This document shows, in pieces, positions 1 to 6,228 of a stretch of DNA of 12,517 nt; positions within the stretch are counted from its first letter, which is position 1, and the number at the start of each line of letters is the position of its first letter. Source of the DNA: Candidatus Kaiserbacteria bacterium RIFCSPHIGHO2_12_FULL_56_13 (GTDB taxonomy: Bacteria; Patescibacteriota; Minisyncoccia; Phycocordibacterales; Phycocordibacteraceae); contig MFLS01000023.1 of NCBI GenBank assembly GCA_001781625.1, positions 28,582 to 41,098 of the forward strand, in the 5' to 3' direction. The notes beneath the pieces were generated by a model. It was not told the DNA's origin. It searched no databases and saw only the letters and a program-made list of their open reading frames with translations. The translations under genes were made by a program, and so were the position numbers.

Positions 1-264
1 AAAGCATCTGCCACGACTCTTGCGGGCCGGCACTACGAGATCCTCAATACGAACCCGACGGTGGCGAACGCGCCACGCCTCCTCCTCTCTAAGACCGGTA
101 CCACTAATCTTGCGGGCGGCAATCTTGCTCTCGTCTTTGATGCCGCAATCGGGCATCCCATCGCCGTCGTGGTCCTCGGCTCAACTGAAACAGAGCGATT
201 TACCGACGCAAGCATGCTCATCGCCGCGACTTTCGCGCGCTTTGCCGGTGTTGAGTCGCTATGA
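1..264 (+). CDS. D-alanyl-D-alanine carboxypeptidase (peptidase S11), C-terminal part
   Basis: This open frame runs in from the left edge, so the 5' end is outside the window; 87 codons are visible. The key motif is SKTGTT with the lysine at visible codon 31, followed by NLAGGNLALVFD and a hydrophobic strand ending VVVLGST. That arrangement is the third active-site box (KTG) and following strand of penicillin-recognising D,D-carboxypeptidases of family S11. The catalytic SxxK serine and SxN box lie upstream and cannot be checked. Such enzymes remove the terminal D-Ala from peptidoglycan stem peptides outside the cytoplasmic membrane. The stop overlaps the mraY start as ATGA, which suggests one transcript and coupled translation with the cell-wall genes that follow. 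A transpeptidase of the FtsI type is less likely, because the residues after KTG fit S11 better. Confidence 0.75.
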   Translation, partial: KASATTLAGRHYEILNTNPTVANAPRLLLSKTGTTNLAGGNLALVFDAAIGHPIAVVVLGSTETERFTDASMLIAATFARFAGVESL

Positions 265-1325
265 TCATCGCCGACATCGTCAAAATATTCATTCCGGCGA
301 CGCTTTCATTCGCCCTCGGGATCACGCTTGCCCCACTCCTCACGCACTACCTCTACAAGTACCAAGCGTGGAAGAAGTCTCCCGGTAAAACAGCCCTCGA
401 TGGCGCCCCGGCGACAGAGTTCGGCAAGCTGCGCAAAGACGCAGAGGTCAGGACCCCTCGCATGGGCGGCCTCTTGATCTGGGTCACCGCGATGCTCGTC
501 ACGCTCGGGATCTGGTTTGCAAACGAATTCACCGCATTCGCCACTATTGAGAAGCTCGACTTCCTTTCGCGAAGCCAGACCTGGATACCGCTCGTGACCT
601 TGATCGCGGGCGGCTTAATCGGATTCGTTAACGATCTCCTCGATCTCTCTCCGGGGGGAGAGCGCGGCATACCGCTCGTTACCCGTCTCTTCATCATTTC
701 TTTGCTCGCCCTTTTCATCGGCTGGTGGTTTTACGCGAAACTCGAAGTCGTCTCGATCGGCATCCCGCTCGATGGGGAGCTCTACTTCGGCTGGCTCATC
801 ATCCCGCTCTTTATTGCGCTTTCGCTCGGTCTCTATGCCGGCGGCGTCATCGACGGCATCGATGGGCTCGCGGGCGGAGTCTTCGCGGCGATCTTCGCCT
901 CTTACGCCGGCATCGCCTTTTTTCAAGAGCAGATCGATCTCGCGGCCTTCTCGGCAACTCTGGTCGGCGCCATCCTCGCCTTTCTCTGGTTCAATATCCC
1001 GCCCGCGCGCTTTTGGATGACCGAAACGGGCACGATGGGGCTCACGCTAACCCTCGCGGTCATCGCGTTCATGACCGACACCTTAGGCGAAGGGTATGGC
1101 GTGGCGGCTCTCCCCCTGATCGCCCTCCCGTTGTTCGCAACGGTCGCTTCGAATGTCTTGCAGATCGCCTCGAAACGATTTCGCGGCAAAAAGATTTTTC
1201 GCATCGCACCTTTGCACCACCACTTCGAGGCCCTCGGCTGGCCGCCCTATAAGGTCACGATGCGCTACTGGGTCCTCTCTGCGGTCTGCGCGGTCGTTGG
1301 GATGACGATCGCGCTCCTTAAATAA
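261..1325 (+). CDS. mraY: Phospho-N-acetylmuramoyl-pentapeptide transferase (lipid I synthase)
   Basis: MraY moves phospho-MurNAc-pentapeptide from UDP onto undecaprenyl phosphate at the inner face of the membrane, giving lipid I. The 354-residue length and roughly ten hydrophobic segments fit the family. Family boxes in order: TPRMGG (65-70), GFVNDLLDL (121-129), DGIDGLAGG (198-206), NIPPARFWMTETGT (245-258) and IAPLHHHFEALGWP (315-328) with the triple histidine at 319-321. Two boxes are atypical: the usual Asp-Asp pair is Asn124-Asp125, and the usual GDTGS-like loop reads TETGT, with Glu255 where an Asp is expected. The start overlaps the preceding stop (ATGA), and the next gene follows after two bases. 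No Shine-Dalgarno sequence is visible, consistent with coupling to the upstream gene. Confidence 0.93.
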   Translation: MIIADIVKIFIPATLSFALGITLAPLLTHYLYKYQAWKKSPGKTALDGAPATEFGKLRKDAEVRTPRMGGLLIWVTAMLVTLGIWFANEFTAFATIEKLDFLSRSQTWIPLVTLIAGGLIGFVNDLLDLSPGGERGIPLVTRLFIISLLALFIGWWFYAKLEVVSIGIPLDGELYFGWLIIPLFIALSLGLYAGGVIDGIDGLAGGVFAAIFASYAGIAFFQEQIDLAAFSATLVGAILAFLWFNIPPARFWMTETGTMGLTLTLAVIAFMTDTLGEGYGVAALPLIALPLFATVASNVLQIASKRFRGKKIFRIAPLHHHFEALGWPPYKVTMRYWVLSAVCAVVGMTIALLK

Positions 1326-1327
1326 TC

Positions 1328-2482
1328 ATGCGCGCTTTTTCAGGCGACCGCGCCTTTCTCATCATCGTCTCCCTCTTGGTCATCGGCGGATTCGCCATCT
1401 TCTCCTCCGCAACCTTGGGCCTCCTTGCCCGCGAAAACGCCTCTATCTCGCAAGATCTTCTCGTGCAGGGCTTCTTAGGCATAGGATTCGGCGTCCTTGC
1501 TCTCTTTGCCGCGCGCGGCATTCCGCTTAGATTCATCAAAAGGTGGGCCCCGTGGCTCTACGGGGCAACGCTTCTCGCGACCCTTCTCGTCTTCGTACCC
1601 GGGATAGGGCATTACTCAAGGGGCGCGATACGTTGGATCGATCTTGGCTTTACGACCGTCCAACCGGTTGAATTTCTCAAAATCGGAGTCATCATCATGC
1701 TCGCTTGGTGGTTTGCGAAAAAAGCCCGCGAATTGCGCGACCTCAAGCAGGGGCTCCTCCCCTTTCTTGCTATCGTTGGGCTCCCGTCTCTCATCTTACT
1801 TCAACAACCGAACACCTCGGCCATATTTCTCATCGTCATGACAGGGGCCGTGATGTACTTTGCCGCGGGGGCCCCGTGGCGTCACACTATAGCGACGATC
1901 GTGCTTGCCGTGGCGGTCTTAGGCGCAATCGTGATCTCTCGCCCGTATGTGCTCGAACGGGTCACAACCTTCATCAATCCCGCGAGCGATCCCTTGAACA
2001 CAAGCTACCAACTCCAGCAGTCATTGATTGCGATCGGCTCGGGTCAGCTCTTCGGGCGAGGGTTCGGGCAGAGCGTTGAGAAGTTCAACTATCTCCCCGA
2101 ACCCGACGGCGACTCGGTCTTCGCCGTCTTTGCTGAAGAGACCGGCTTTATCGGCGCCCTATTTTTGCTTGCGCTCTTTGTGGGGCTTGCGGCGCGCGGC
2201 ATCACGATAGCGGGGGAGTCGCGCGATCTCTTCGGCGGCCTCATCGCGCTTGGCTTCTCTTTCATGCTCGTCTTTCAAGCCTTCATCAATATGGGGGCGA
2301 TGCTCGGCGTCATCCCTTTGACGGGGCTCCCGTTGCCGTTCGTCTCGCACGGGGGCACCGCGCTCCTCTCCGCCCTCGCCATGTGCGGATTCATCCTCAA
2401 TGTCGCCGCTCATAGAAAGAGCGCCTCGTCGAACCGCGTCTCTACTATCTTGCGAGCGAGCCATTCGACGCACCGAACGTGA
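1328..2482 (+). CDS. ftsW: FtsW-type SEDS peptidoglycan glycosyltransferase, C-terminus altered
   Basis: SEDS-family integral membrane polymerase that builds glycan strands from lipid II at the septum. SEDS landmarks: AIRWIDLGFTTVQPVEFLK (100-118), a loop with NPASDPLNTSYQLQQSLIAIGSG (217-239), GRGFGQSVEKFNYLPEPDGD (243-262) where Asp262 aligns with the conserved catalytic loop aspartate, and NMGAMLGVIPLTGLPLPFVSHGG (321-343). FtsW is preferred to RodA because the gene lies between mraY and murG. The last 18 residues (367-384) are not native: their DNA is a frame-shifted copy of murG codons 30-49. A relic at 3785-3805 shows that the original protein ended HRKSAA-stop, so the core enzyme probably still works. 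The stop overlaps a GTG that could start the next open frame. Confidence 0.9.
   Translation: MRAFSGDRAFLIIVSLLVIGGFAIFSSATLGLLARENASISQDLLVQGFLGIGFGVLALFAARGIPLRFIKRWAPWLYGATLLATLLVFVPGIGHYSRGAIRWIDLGFTTVQPVEFLKIGVIIMLAWWFAKKARELRDLKQGLLPFLAIVGLPSLILLQQPNTSAIFLIVMTGAVMYFAAGAPWRHTIATIVLAVAVLGAIVISRPYVLERVTTFINPASDPLNTSYQLQQSLIAIGSGQLFGRGFGQSVEKFNYLPEPDGDSVFAVFAEETGFIGALFLLALFVGLAARGITIAGESRDLFGGLIALGFSFMLVFQAFINMGAMLGVIPLTGLPLPFVSHGGTALLSALAMCGFILNVAAHRKSASSNRVSTILRASHSTHRT
2411..2475 (+). repeat. Left copy of the duplicated ftsW-murG junction (internally deleted)
   Basis: The first 15 bases, CATAGAAAGAGCGCC, are identical to 3785-3799. Positions 2417-2475 match murG positions 3906-3964 at 57 of 59 bases. 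The two matches share the nine bases AAGAGCGCC, which occur twice in the right copy (3791-3799 and 3906-3914), 115 bases apart. The left copy is therefore the 180-base junction minus one 115-base deletion between those repeats. It supplies the present FtsW C-terminal codons. Confidence 0.88.
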
Positions 2483-2487
2483 AAAAG

Positions 2488-2503
2488 GTACCTGACACCA
2501 TTT
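2488..2503 (+). repeat. Left terminal repeat of the inserted block
   Basis: GTACCTGACACCATTT lies 12 bases inside the left edge and matches 3763-3778 at 13 of 16 positions in direct orientation. Together with the flanking GG it forms a short imperfect dyad around CCTGAC. If the protease gene used the GTG at 2479, these bases would encode its N-terminus, which argues for the later ATG. Confidence 0.45.
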
Positions 2504-2514
2504 CCACAAATCTA

Positions 2515-3597
2515 ATGGATTTTCGTCTACTACTGGGATTCGGATTTGTAACTCTCATCTCTCTAGCAGTTGTTTTAATTGAAATATTCTCCGTTCCAAT
2601 TTCACAAAACGCCACCGCTATCTCTACGCCAGCAAGCGATGGTGTCTCAACCACTGAAACCATCGAAACCAAAGAATTGGTACAGTCAACCACAACCGAT
2701 CAAAAGATCGCTCAAGAACCAAAAGACGAGGTCAAAGAAAAAGTCGTTAAGGTTGAGGTCGCTGTCTCAAAATCAGACTTATCACTAGCCGCTATAAAAA
2801 CACGAGCAGCCGTCGTTAATGTTGTTTGCGCTTCTACACTTCCTATTACTACAGAAATGTCTGGAAGTGGAGTTATCATAGACCCTAGAGGCATCATAGT
2901 CACAAACGCCCACGTCGCGTTCTATTTCCTTTATATGGGCGACCGTGACTTTGATACCAACTGTATCGTGCGTACGGGGAACCCGGCTAAACCAGCCTAT
3001 ATAGCAAAGCTAATGTTTATTTCGCCCCAATGGGTGGCTAGAAATGGCATCTCAGTACTTCGGCAAATGTACACTGGAGTCAATGGCGATTATGATTATG
3101 CGTTTTTGTTTATAACGGGTTCGTTGACTGATGACCCATTGTCTGAAGCATTTCCCTACATTCCACTCAATGATTCGGAAACGTTCGTCAAAGAACCAGT
3201 CGTCATAGTTGGGTACGCAAGTGAATTCTTGGAGTGGGAGCAGGTTGCTGATTCGCTTTATCAAACCGTAGTGAATGGAAGTATTAAATCTGGAGAAACA
3301 TTTTTTGGGTCGGGTATAGATATTGTAGAACTTGGGGGAAACGCCGCTGCCCAGCACGGCTCTTCCGGCGGAGCAATCGTTAATGCAGCTGGTAAGCTGG
3401 AAGCGATTATCGCTGTGGGGACGGGTGAAGAGAACACGGCAGAAAGAAAATTCCAAGGCCTTACTGCTCAGTACCTACGGCGAGCCTACGCAAAAGAAGA
3501 AAGCAAATCGCTCGATACACTGTTTAAAGACCCCGAAGCATCTGTGCGTGCCTTCTCTGTCCGATTTATAGAGCTTCAGAACATCAGCGCTTATTAG
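2515..3597 (+). CDS. Membrane-anchored trypsin-like serine protease
   Basis: A 360-residue protein from ATG 2515. Residues about 5-25 form one hydrophobic segment, followed by a Thr/Ser/Glu/Lys-rich linker (about 28-90), then a chymotrypsin-fold domain. Catalytic triad by motif: His133 in VTNAHV, Asp194 in DYDYAFL, and Ser284 in HGSSGGAIV (the usual GDSGG has Ser for Asp). The GSGVIID strand (117-123) precedes the histidine, as is usual. No PDZ domain follows, unlike DegP/HtrA. The layout suggests an anchor in the cytoplasmic membrane with the protease outside; the substrate is unknown. An in-frame GTG at 2479 overlaps the ftsW stop, but its 12 extra codons are the terminal repeat of the inserted block, so I prefer 2515. 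No clear ribosome binding site is seen for either start. Lower GC than its neighbours and the flanking duplication mark it as acquired cargo. Confidence 0.82.
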   Translation: MDFRLLLGFGFVTLISLAVVLIEIFSVPISQNATAISTPASDGVSTTETIETKELVQSTTTDQKIAQEPKDEVKEKVVKVEVAVSKSDLSLAAIKTRAAVVNVVCASTLPITTEMSGSGVIIDPRGIIVTNAHVAFYFLYMGDRDFDTNCIVRTGNPAKPAYIAKLMFISPQWVARNGISVLRQMYTGVNGDYDYAFLFITGSLTDDPLSEAFPYIPLNDSETFVKEPVVIVGYASEFLEWEQVADSLYQTVVNGSIKSGETFFGSGIDIVELGGNAAAQHGSSGGAIVNAAGKLEAIIAVGTGEENTAERKFQGLTAQYLRRAYAKEESKSLDTLFKDPEASVRAFSVRFIELQNISAY

Positions 3598-3621
3598 AGA
3601 CTTTTATTTTGGATAACACAT

Positions 3622-3652
3622 GCAAAATCGGACATCGGATGTCCGATTTTGC
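3622..3652. terminator. Perfect 15-base inverted repeat after the protease gene
   Basis: GCAAAATCGGACATC (3622-3636) and its exact reverse complement (3638-3652) are separated by a single base. The stop codon of the protease gene is 24 bases upstream. A GC-rich core flanked by A4 on one side and T4 on the other gives a hairpin that could end transcription on either strand, although the T run is inside the stem and short. It could instead be a structural end or recognition hairpin of the inserted block. Confidence 0.45.
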
Positions 3653-3770
3653 GGTCTCGGCGGAGAAGAGAGAGTATGGCAAGAGTTCGTGAATTGATGC
3701 TATGGTTAAGGAACATGGCTTGGAGCAAACAGTACATCCGGTCGGGAGGCCAAAGAAGAATAGTGGCTGA
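3639..3770 (+). pseudogene. Possible remnant of a transposase C-terminus
   Basis: In one frame, 3639-3692 reads MSDFAVSAEKREYGKSS-stop. After that stop the same frame continues from 3693 and ends, from the ATG at 3702, as MVKEHGLEQTVHPVGRPKKN plus SG before a stop at 3768-3770. The basic GRPKK tail close to an element end resembles the C-termini of Y1/REP-associated transposases, but the fragment is too short for homology to be claimed from sequence alone. The TGA at 3690 and the absence of any catalytic part mean it cannot be functional as a transposase. It may also be non-coding element DNA. Confidence 0.25.
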
Positions 3771-3778
3771 CCCCATTT
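3763..3778 (+). repeat. Right terminal repeat of the inserted block
   Basis: GTGGCTGACCCCATTT, 13 of 16 identical and co-oriented with 2488-2503. It lies six bases inside the right edge of the block, just before the right copy of the ftsW-murG junction. Confidence 0.45.
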
Positions 3779-3784
3779 TGTCCC

Positions 3785-3964
3785 CATAGAAAGAGCGCCG
3801 CTTGATATACTGTTTCGATGACGATCGTGTTTACCGGGGGAGGGAGCGGCGGGCACTTTTACCCCCTCGTTGCGATAGCTGAAGCGATACGCGACACGGT
3901 GCACGAAGAGCGCCTCGTCGAGCCGCGCCTCTACTATCTTGCGAGCGAGCCATTCGACGCACCG
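3785..3964 (+). repeat. Right, intact copy of the duplicated ftsW-murG junction
   Basis: These 180 bases contain a relic of the original FtsW terminus (3785-3805: His-Arg-Lys-Ser-Ala-Ala-stop), the 12-base ftsW-murG spacer with the murG promoter, and murG codons 1-49. The left copy at 2411-2475 is the same unit lacking 115 bases (180 - 115 = 65, matching exactly). The pair is 57 of 59 identical over the longest shared stretch; the two differences fall at third positions of murG codons 35 (Glu) and 37 (Arg) and are silent there. Confidence 0.88.
3806..3811 (+). promoter_or_regulatory. Leaderless murG promoter, -10 box
   Basis: TATACT, then exactly six bases, then the murG ATG, so a start at the usual distance from a -10 hexamer would fall on the A of ATG. 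No convincing -35 hexamer is seen at 16-18 bases. The box lies in the original ftsW-murG spacer and survived the insertion, so murG need not depend on transcription through the inserted block. Confidence 0.5.
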
Positions 3965-4957
3965 TCGCTTTTTGAGAACGGGATTGTCTACATCAAGATC
4001 CCGGCAGGGAAGGTGCGTCGCTACTTCTCACTCTTGAACTTCACCGGCTTTTTCGCAACTTTCATCGGCTTTGCGATAGCCATCATTACCCTGTATCGTC
4101 TGTACCCTGATGTGGTTGTTTCAAAGGGCGGTTATCCTTCAGTACCGGTAACCATGGCCGCACGATTTCTTCGCATCCCGGTAATCATCCACGAATCAGA
4201 CTCAAAGCCGGGGAGAGCAAATCTTGCTGCGGCGCGCTTCGCGCGCCGCATCGCGATCACTTTCCCCGAGTCGATGAGCTACTTCCCGAAAAAGACGCGC
4301 GAAAAGATCGCCCAAACCGGCATCCCGGTCCGAAAAGAACTATTGCGCCTTGAAAGAGAGGGCGCACGCGAGTTTCTCCATCTTGAAAAAGATGTGCCAA
4401 CCATCCTTGTCCTCGGCGGCTCCTTGGGCGCGAAGCGCATCAATGATGTCGTGCTGTCGGCCTTGCCTGAACTCGTGCGCTTCGCGAATATCATCCACCA
4501 AACAGGCCCTAAGCTTTTTGCCGAAGTCGAGAGCACCGCAAAGGTGGCGCTCGAGGGGAGCGAACACCGGGAACGTTATCACCCGTTCAACTACCTCTCG
4601 GCGCTCGCGCTCCGCCAGGCCGCCGGCGCCGCTGACCTCGTAGTCTCGCGCGCAGGATCAGGCACGATCACCGAAATCGCACTATGGAAGAAGCCCGTCA
4701 TCTTAGTGCCTATCCCCGAAGCGGTGAGCCACGATCAACGCACGAATGCCTACGCCTATGCGCGAAGCGGCGGCGCCGTCGTCCTCGAGGAGACGAACTT
4801 GACCCCGAATCTCCTCGTTTCTGAAGTGAGACGCATCGTGGGGGACCTTGAGCTTGCAAAGAGCATGGCCGAGCGCGGGGCCGCCTTCGCGAATCCAGAT
4901 GCCGCAAGGGTGCTTGCCGAGGAGGCGCTCTCGATCGCCCTCTCGCACGAATCATGA
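3818..4957 (+). CDS. murG: Lipid II synthase: UDP-GlcNAc transferase MurG
   Basis: MurG adds GlcNAc from UDP-GlcNAc to lipid I on the cytoplasmic face of the membrane, giving lipid II. The 379 residues show a two-domain GT-B fold: glycine-rich loop FTGGGSGGHFYP (5-16), SKGGYPSVP (102-110), HESDSKPGRAN (125-135), second glycine-rich loop LVLGGSLGAKRIND (197-210), and the donor site SRAGSGTITEIALWKKPVILVPIP (277-300) with DQRTNA (306-311). The hydrophobic stretch at about 74-92 could help membrane contact. The start is fixed by the N-terminal glycine loop and the leaderless promoter. The stop overlaps the gltX start as ATGA. Codons 30-49 are the source of the extra copy fused to ftsW. Confidence 0.93.
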   Translation: MTIVFTGGGSGGHFYPLVAIAEAIRDTVHEERLVEPRLYYLASEPFDAPSLFENGIVYIKIPAGKVRRYFSLLNFTGFFATFIGFAIAIITLYRLYPDVVVSKGGYPSVPVTMAARFLRIPVIIHESDSKPGRANLAAARFARRIAITFPESMSYFPKKTREKIAQTGIPVRKELLRLEREGAREFLHLEKDVPTILVLGGSLGAKRINDVVLSALPELVRFANIIHQTGPKLFAEVESTAKVALEGSEHRERYHPFNYLSALALRQAAGAADLVVSRAGSGTITEIALWKKPVILVPIPEAVSHDQRTNAYAYARSGGAVVLEETNLTPNLLVSEVRRIVGDLELAKSMAERGAAFANPDAARVLAEEALSIALSHES

Positions 4958-6228
4958 AGGTTGTCACTCGCATCCCGCCCTCGCCGACCGGCCGATTGCA
5001 CATCGGTACGGCACGTACCGCGCTTTTTAACTATCTTTATGCAAGAGGGAAGGGGGGGAGGGTAGTATTTCGGAGCGAAGATACTGATCGCGCACGCTCG
5101 ATGCGCGAGTTCGAAGACGAGATTATCGAAGGCCTGCGTTGGCTCGGCCTTTCGTGGGACGAATTTTTGCGCCAAAGCGAACGCACGAACCGGTATCAAG
5201 AGGTGCTCGAAAAAGCTGTCACAAGCGGCAAAGCGTATGTATCGAAAGAGCCAAAAAAAGACAACCCGGCCGAAGAGGTAGACGTGGTGCGGCTCAAAAA
5301 CCCCGGCACCGAGGTGGTGTTTGACGACCTTGTGCATGGCCCCATCAACACGCACACCGGCGAACTCGGCGACTTTGTTATCGCGCGGTCTATGACCGAC
5401 CCCTTGTACCACTTCGCCGTGGTCGTCGACGATATGGATTCGGGAGTGACGCATGTGATACGCGGCGAGGATCATATCTCGAACACGGCGCGCCAAATCC
5501 TCATCCAAGAGGCCGTAGGGGCGCCGCGCCCGATCTACGCGCACTTGCCCTTGATCCTCGACAAGAAGCGCACCAAACTCTCAAAAAGGAGCGGTGCGAC
5601 TTCGCTCATGGATTATCGCGCCGAGGGCTGTATGCCCGAAGCGATGGTGAACTATCTCGCGCTCCTCGGGTGGAATCCGGGTGATGAGCGTGAAGATTTC
5701 TCTCTCGCGGAGCTTGTCGAGGATTTTTCGCTCGAACGGGTCCAAAAAAGCGGCGCGTCGTGGGATCGCGACAAATTGCTCTCGGTCAATCAGCGCTGGA
5801 TGCGCAAGCTCACCCCTGATGAGTACCTTGCGCGGGGGGCCTTTGATGAATCTGTCCGCAAAGCCGTGCCTCTTTTGAAAGAGCGCGCACACACCTTTGG
5901 CGAGGCACGCGAGCTCCTCAAGGGCGAACTCGCGTGTCTCTTTGCGACTCCTTCACTCAATCGGGCTTTGCTCACTTCAAAGGGGGGCAACACGGCGAGA
6001 TACCTCAATGACCTCATGGAGCTCATACCGGATTCGACAGAACCCGAACGCGTCAGGGCCGCACTGATGTCTTACGCAGACAAAGAGGGCAGGGGAGCTA
6101 CCCTTTGGCCGCTCCGCTATGCGCTCTCCGGGCAAGAGCGTTCGCCCGATCCCTTTACCTTGATCGCGCTTCTTGGCAAACAAACGGCCACGGAGCGGAT
6201 ACGTGCGGCCATTGCTATACTTTCATAA
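4954..6228 (+). CDS. gltX: Glutamyl-tRNA synthetase (class I)
   Basis: It charges tRNA-Glu (or also tRNA-Gln in organisms that use the amidotransferase route; specificity cannot be read here). Class I signatures: PSPTGRLHIGTARTALFNYL (9-28) with the HIGH-type box HIGT, RSEDTDRARS (40-49), VIRGEDHISNTARQ (168-181) and the KMSKS-type box KLSKR (208-212). At 424 residues it is shorter than the common 460-490. After GKAYVSKEP (92-100) the sequence passes quickly to VVRLKNP (111-117), so the Cys-containing insert and helices common in other GluRS are missing. The C-terminal anticodon-binding region is present (WPLRYALSGQERSPDP, 385-400). It overlaps murG by four bases, and its TAA stop shares one base with the next ATG. 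Confidence 0.94.
   Translation: MKVVTRIPPSPTGRLHIGTARTALFNYLYARGKGGRVVFRSEDTDRARSMREFEDEIIEGLRWLGLSWDEFLRQSERTNRYQEVLEKAVTSGKAYVSKEPKKDNPAEEVDVVRLKNPGTEVVFDDLVHGPINTHTGELGDFVIARSMTDPLYHFAVVVDDMDSGVTHVIRGEDHISNTARQILIQEAVGAPRPIYAHLPLILDKKRTKLSKRSGATSLMDYRAEGCMPEAMVNYLALLGWNPGDEREDFSLAELVEDFSLERVQKSGASWDRDKLLSVNQRWMRKLTPDEYLARGAFDESVRKAVPLLKERAHTFGEARELLKGELACLFATPSLNRALLTSKGGNTARYLNDLMELIPDSTEPERVRAALMSYADKEGRGATLWPLRYALSGQERSPDPFTLIALLGKQTATERIRAAIAILS
6216..6221 (+). promoter_or_regulatory. Leaderless promoter for the M23 peptidase gene, -10 box
   Basis: TATACT sits inside the last codons of gltX (Ile-Leu region) and is followed by exactly six bases and the ATG at 6228, the same spacing as at murG and corA. 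No clear -35 hexamer is visible at the standard distance. It would give a transcript starting on the A of ATG, in addition to any read-through from gltX. Confidence 0.45.

Larger units (their letters stand above)
2476..3784 (+). mobile_element. Inserted block carrying a protease gene between ftsW and murG
   Basis: The block is bounded by the two copies of the ftsW-murG junction, so its limits follow from where those copies stop and start. By eye it is clearly lower in GC and uses more A/T-ending codons than mraY, ftsW or murG. Near each edge lies a related 16-base sequence in the same orientation: 2488-2503 (GTACCTGACACCATTT) and 3763-3778 (GTGGCTGACCCCATTT), 13 of 16 identical. Sequences of this style often flank REP-associated (Y1-type) transposases in environmental genomes; that link is from memory and is inference. 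Inside are one protease gene, one perfect hairpin and a possible transposase tail. No intact transposase is present, so the block would not move by itself. Confidence 0.65.

Noticed and set aside
2479..2514. GTG start for the protease overlapping the ftsW stop
   Set aside because: Its 12 codons are the left edge and terminal repeat of the inserted block, so they are unlikely to be the native N-terminus. Use of this start after insertion cannot be excluded.
3584..3904. Minus-strand open frame of 106 codons across the right edge of the inserted block
   Set aside because: It spans the hairpin, a terminal repeat and the murG start, with no family resemblance. It is best explained as a chance frame, although its internal ATG at the repeat is curious.
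4756..5544. Minus-strand open frame of 262 codons opposite murG and gltX
   Set aside because: It lies wholly antisense to two well-supported genes, has no recognisable motif, and its sequence is rich in residues typical of reading GC-rich codons backwards.
6105..6227. Upstream extension of the M23 peptidase frame
   Set aside because: It overlaps the gltX C-terminus and would place 41 non-signal residues before an obvious signal peptide. The ATG at 6228 with its TATACT box fits better.
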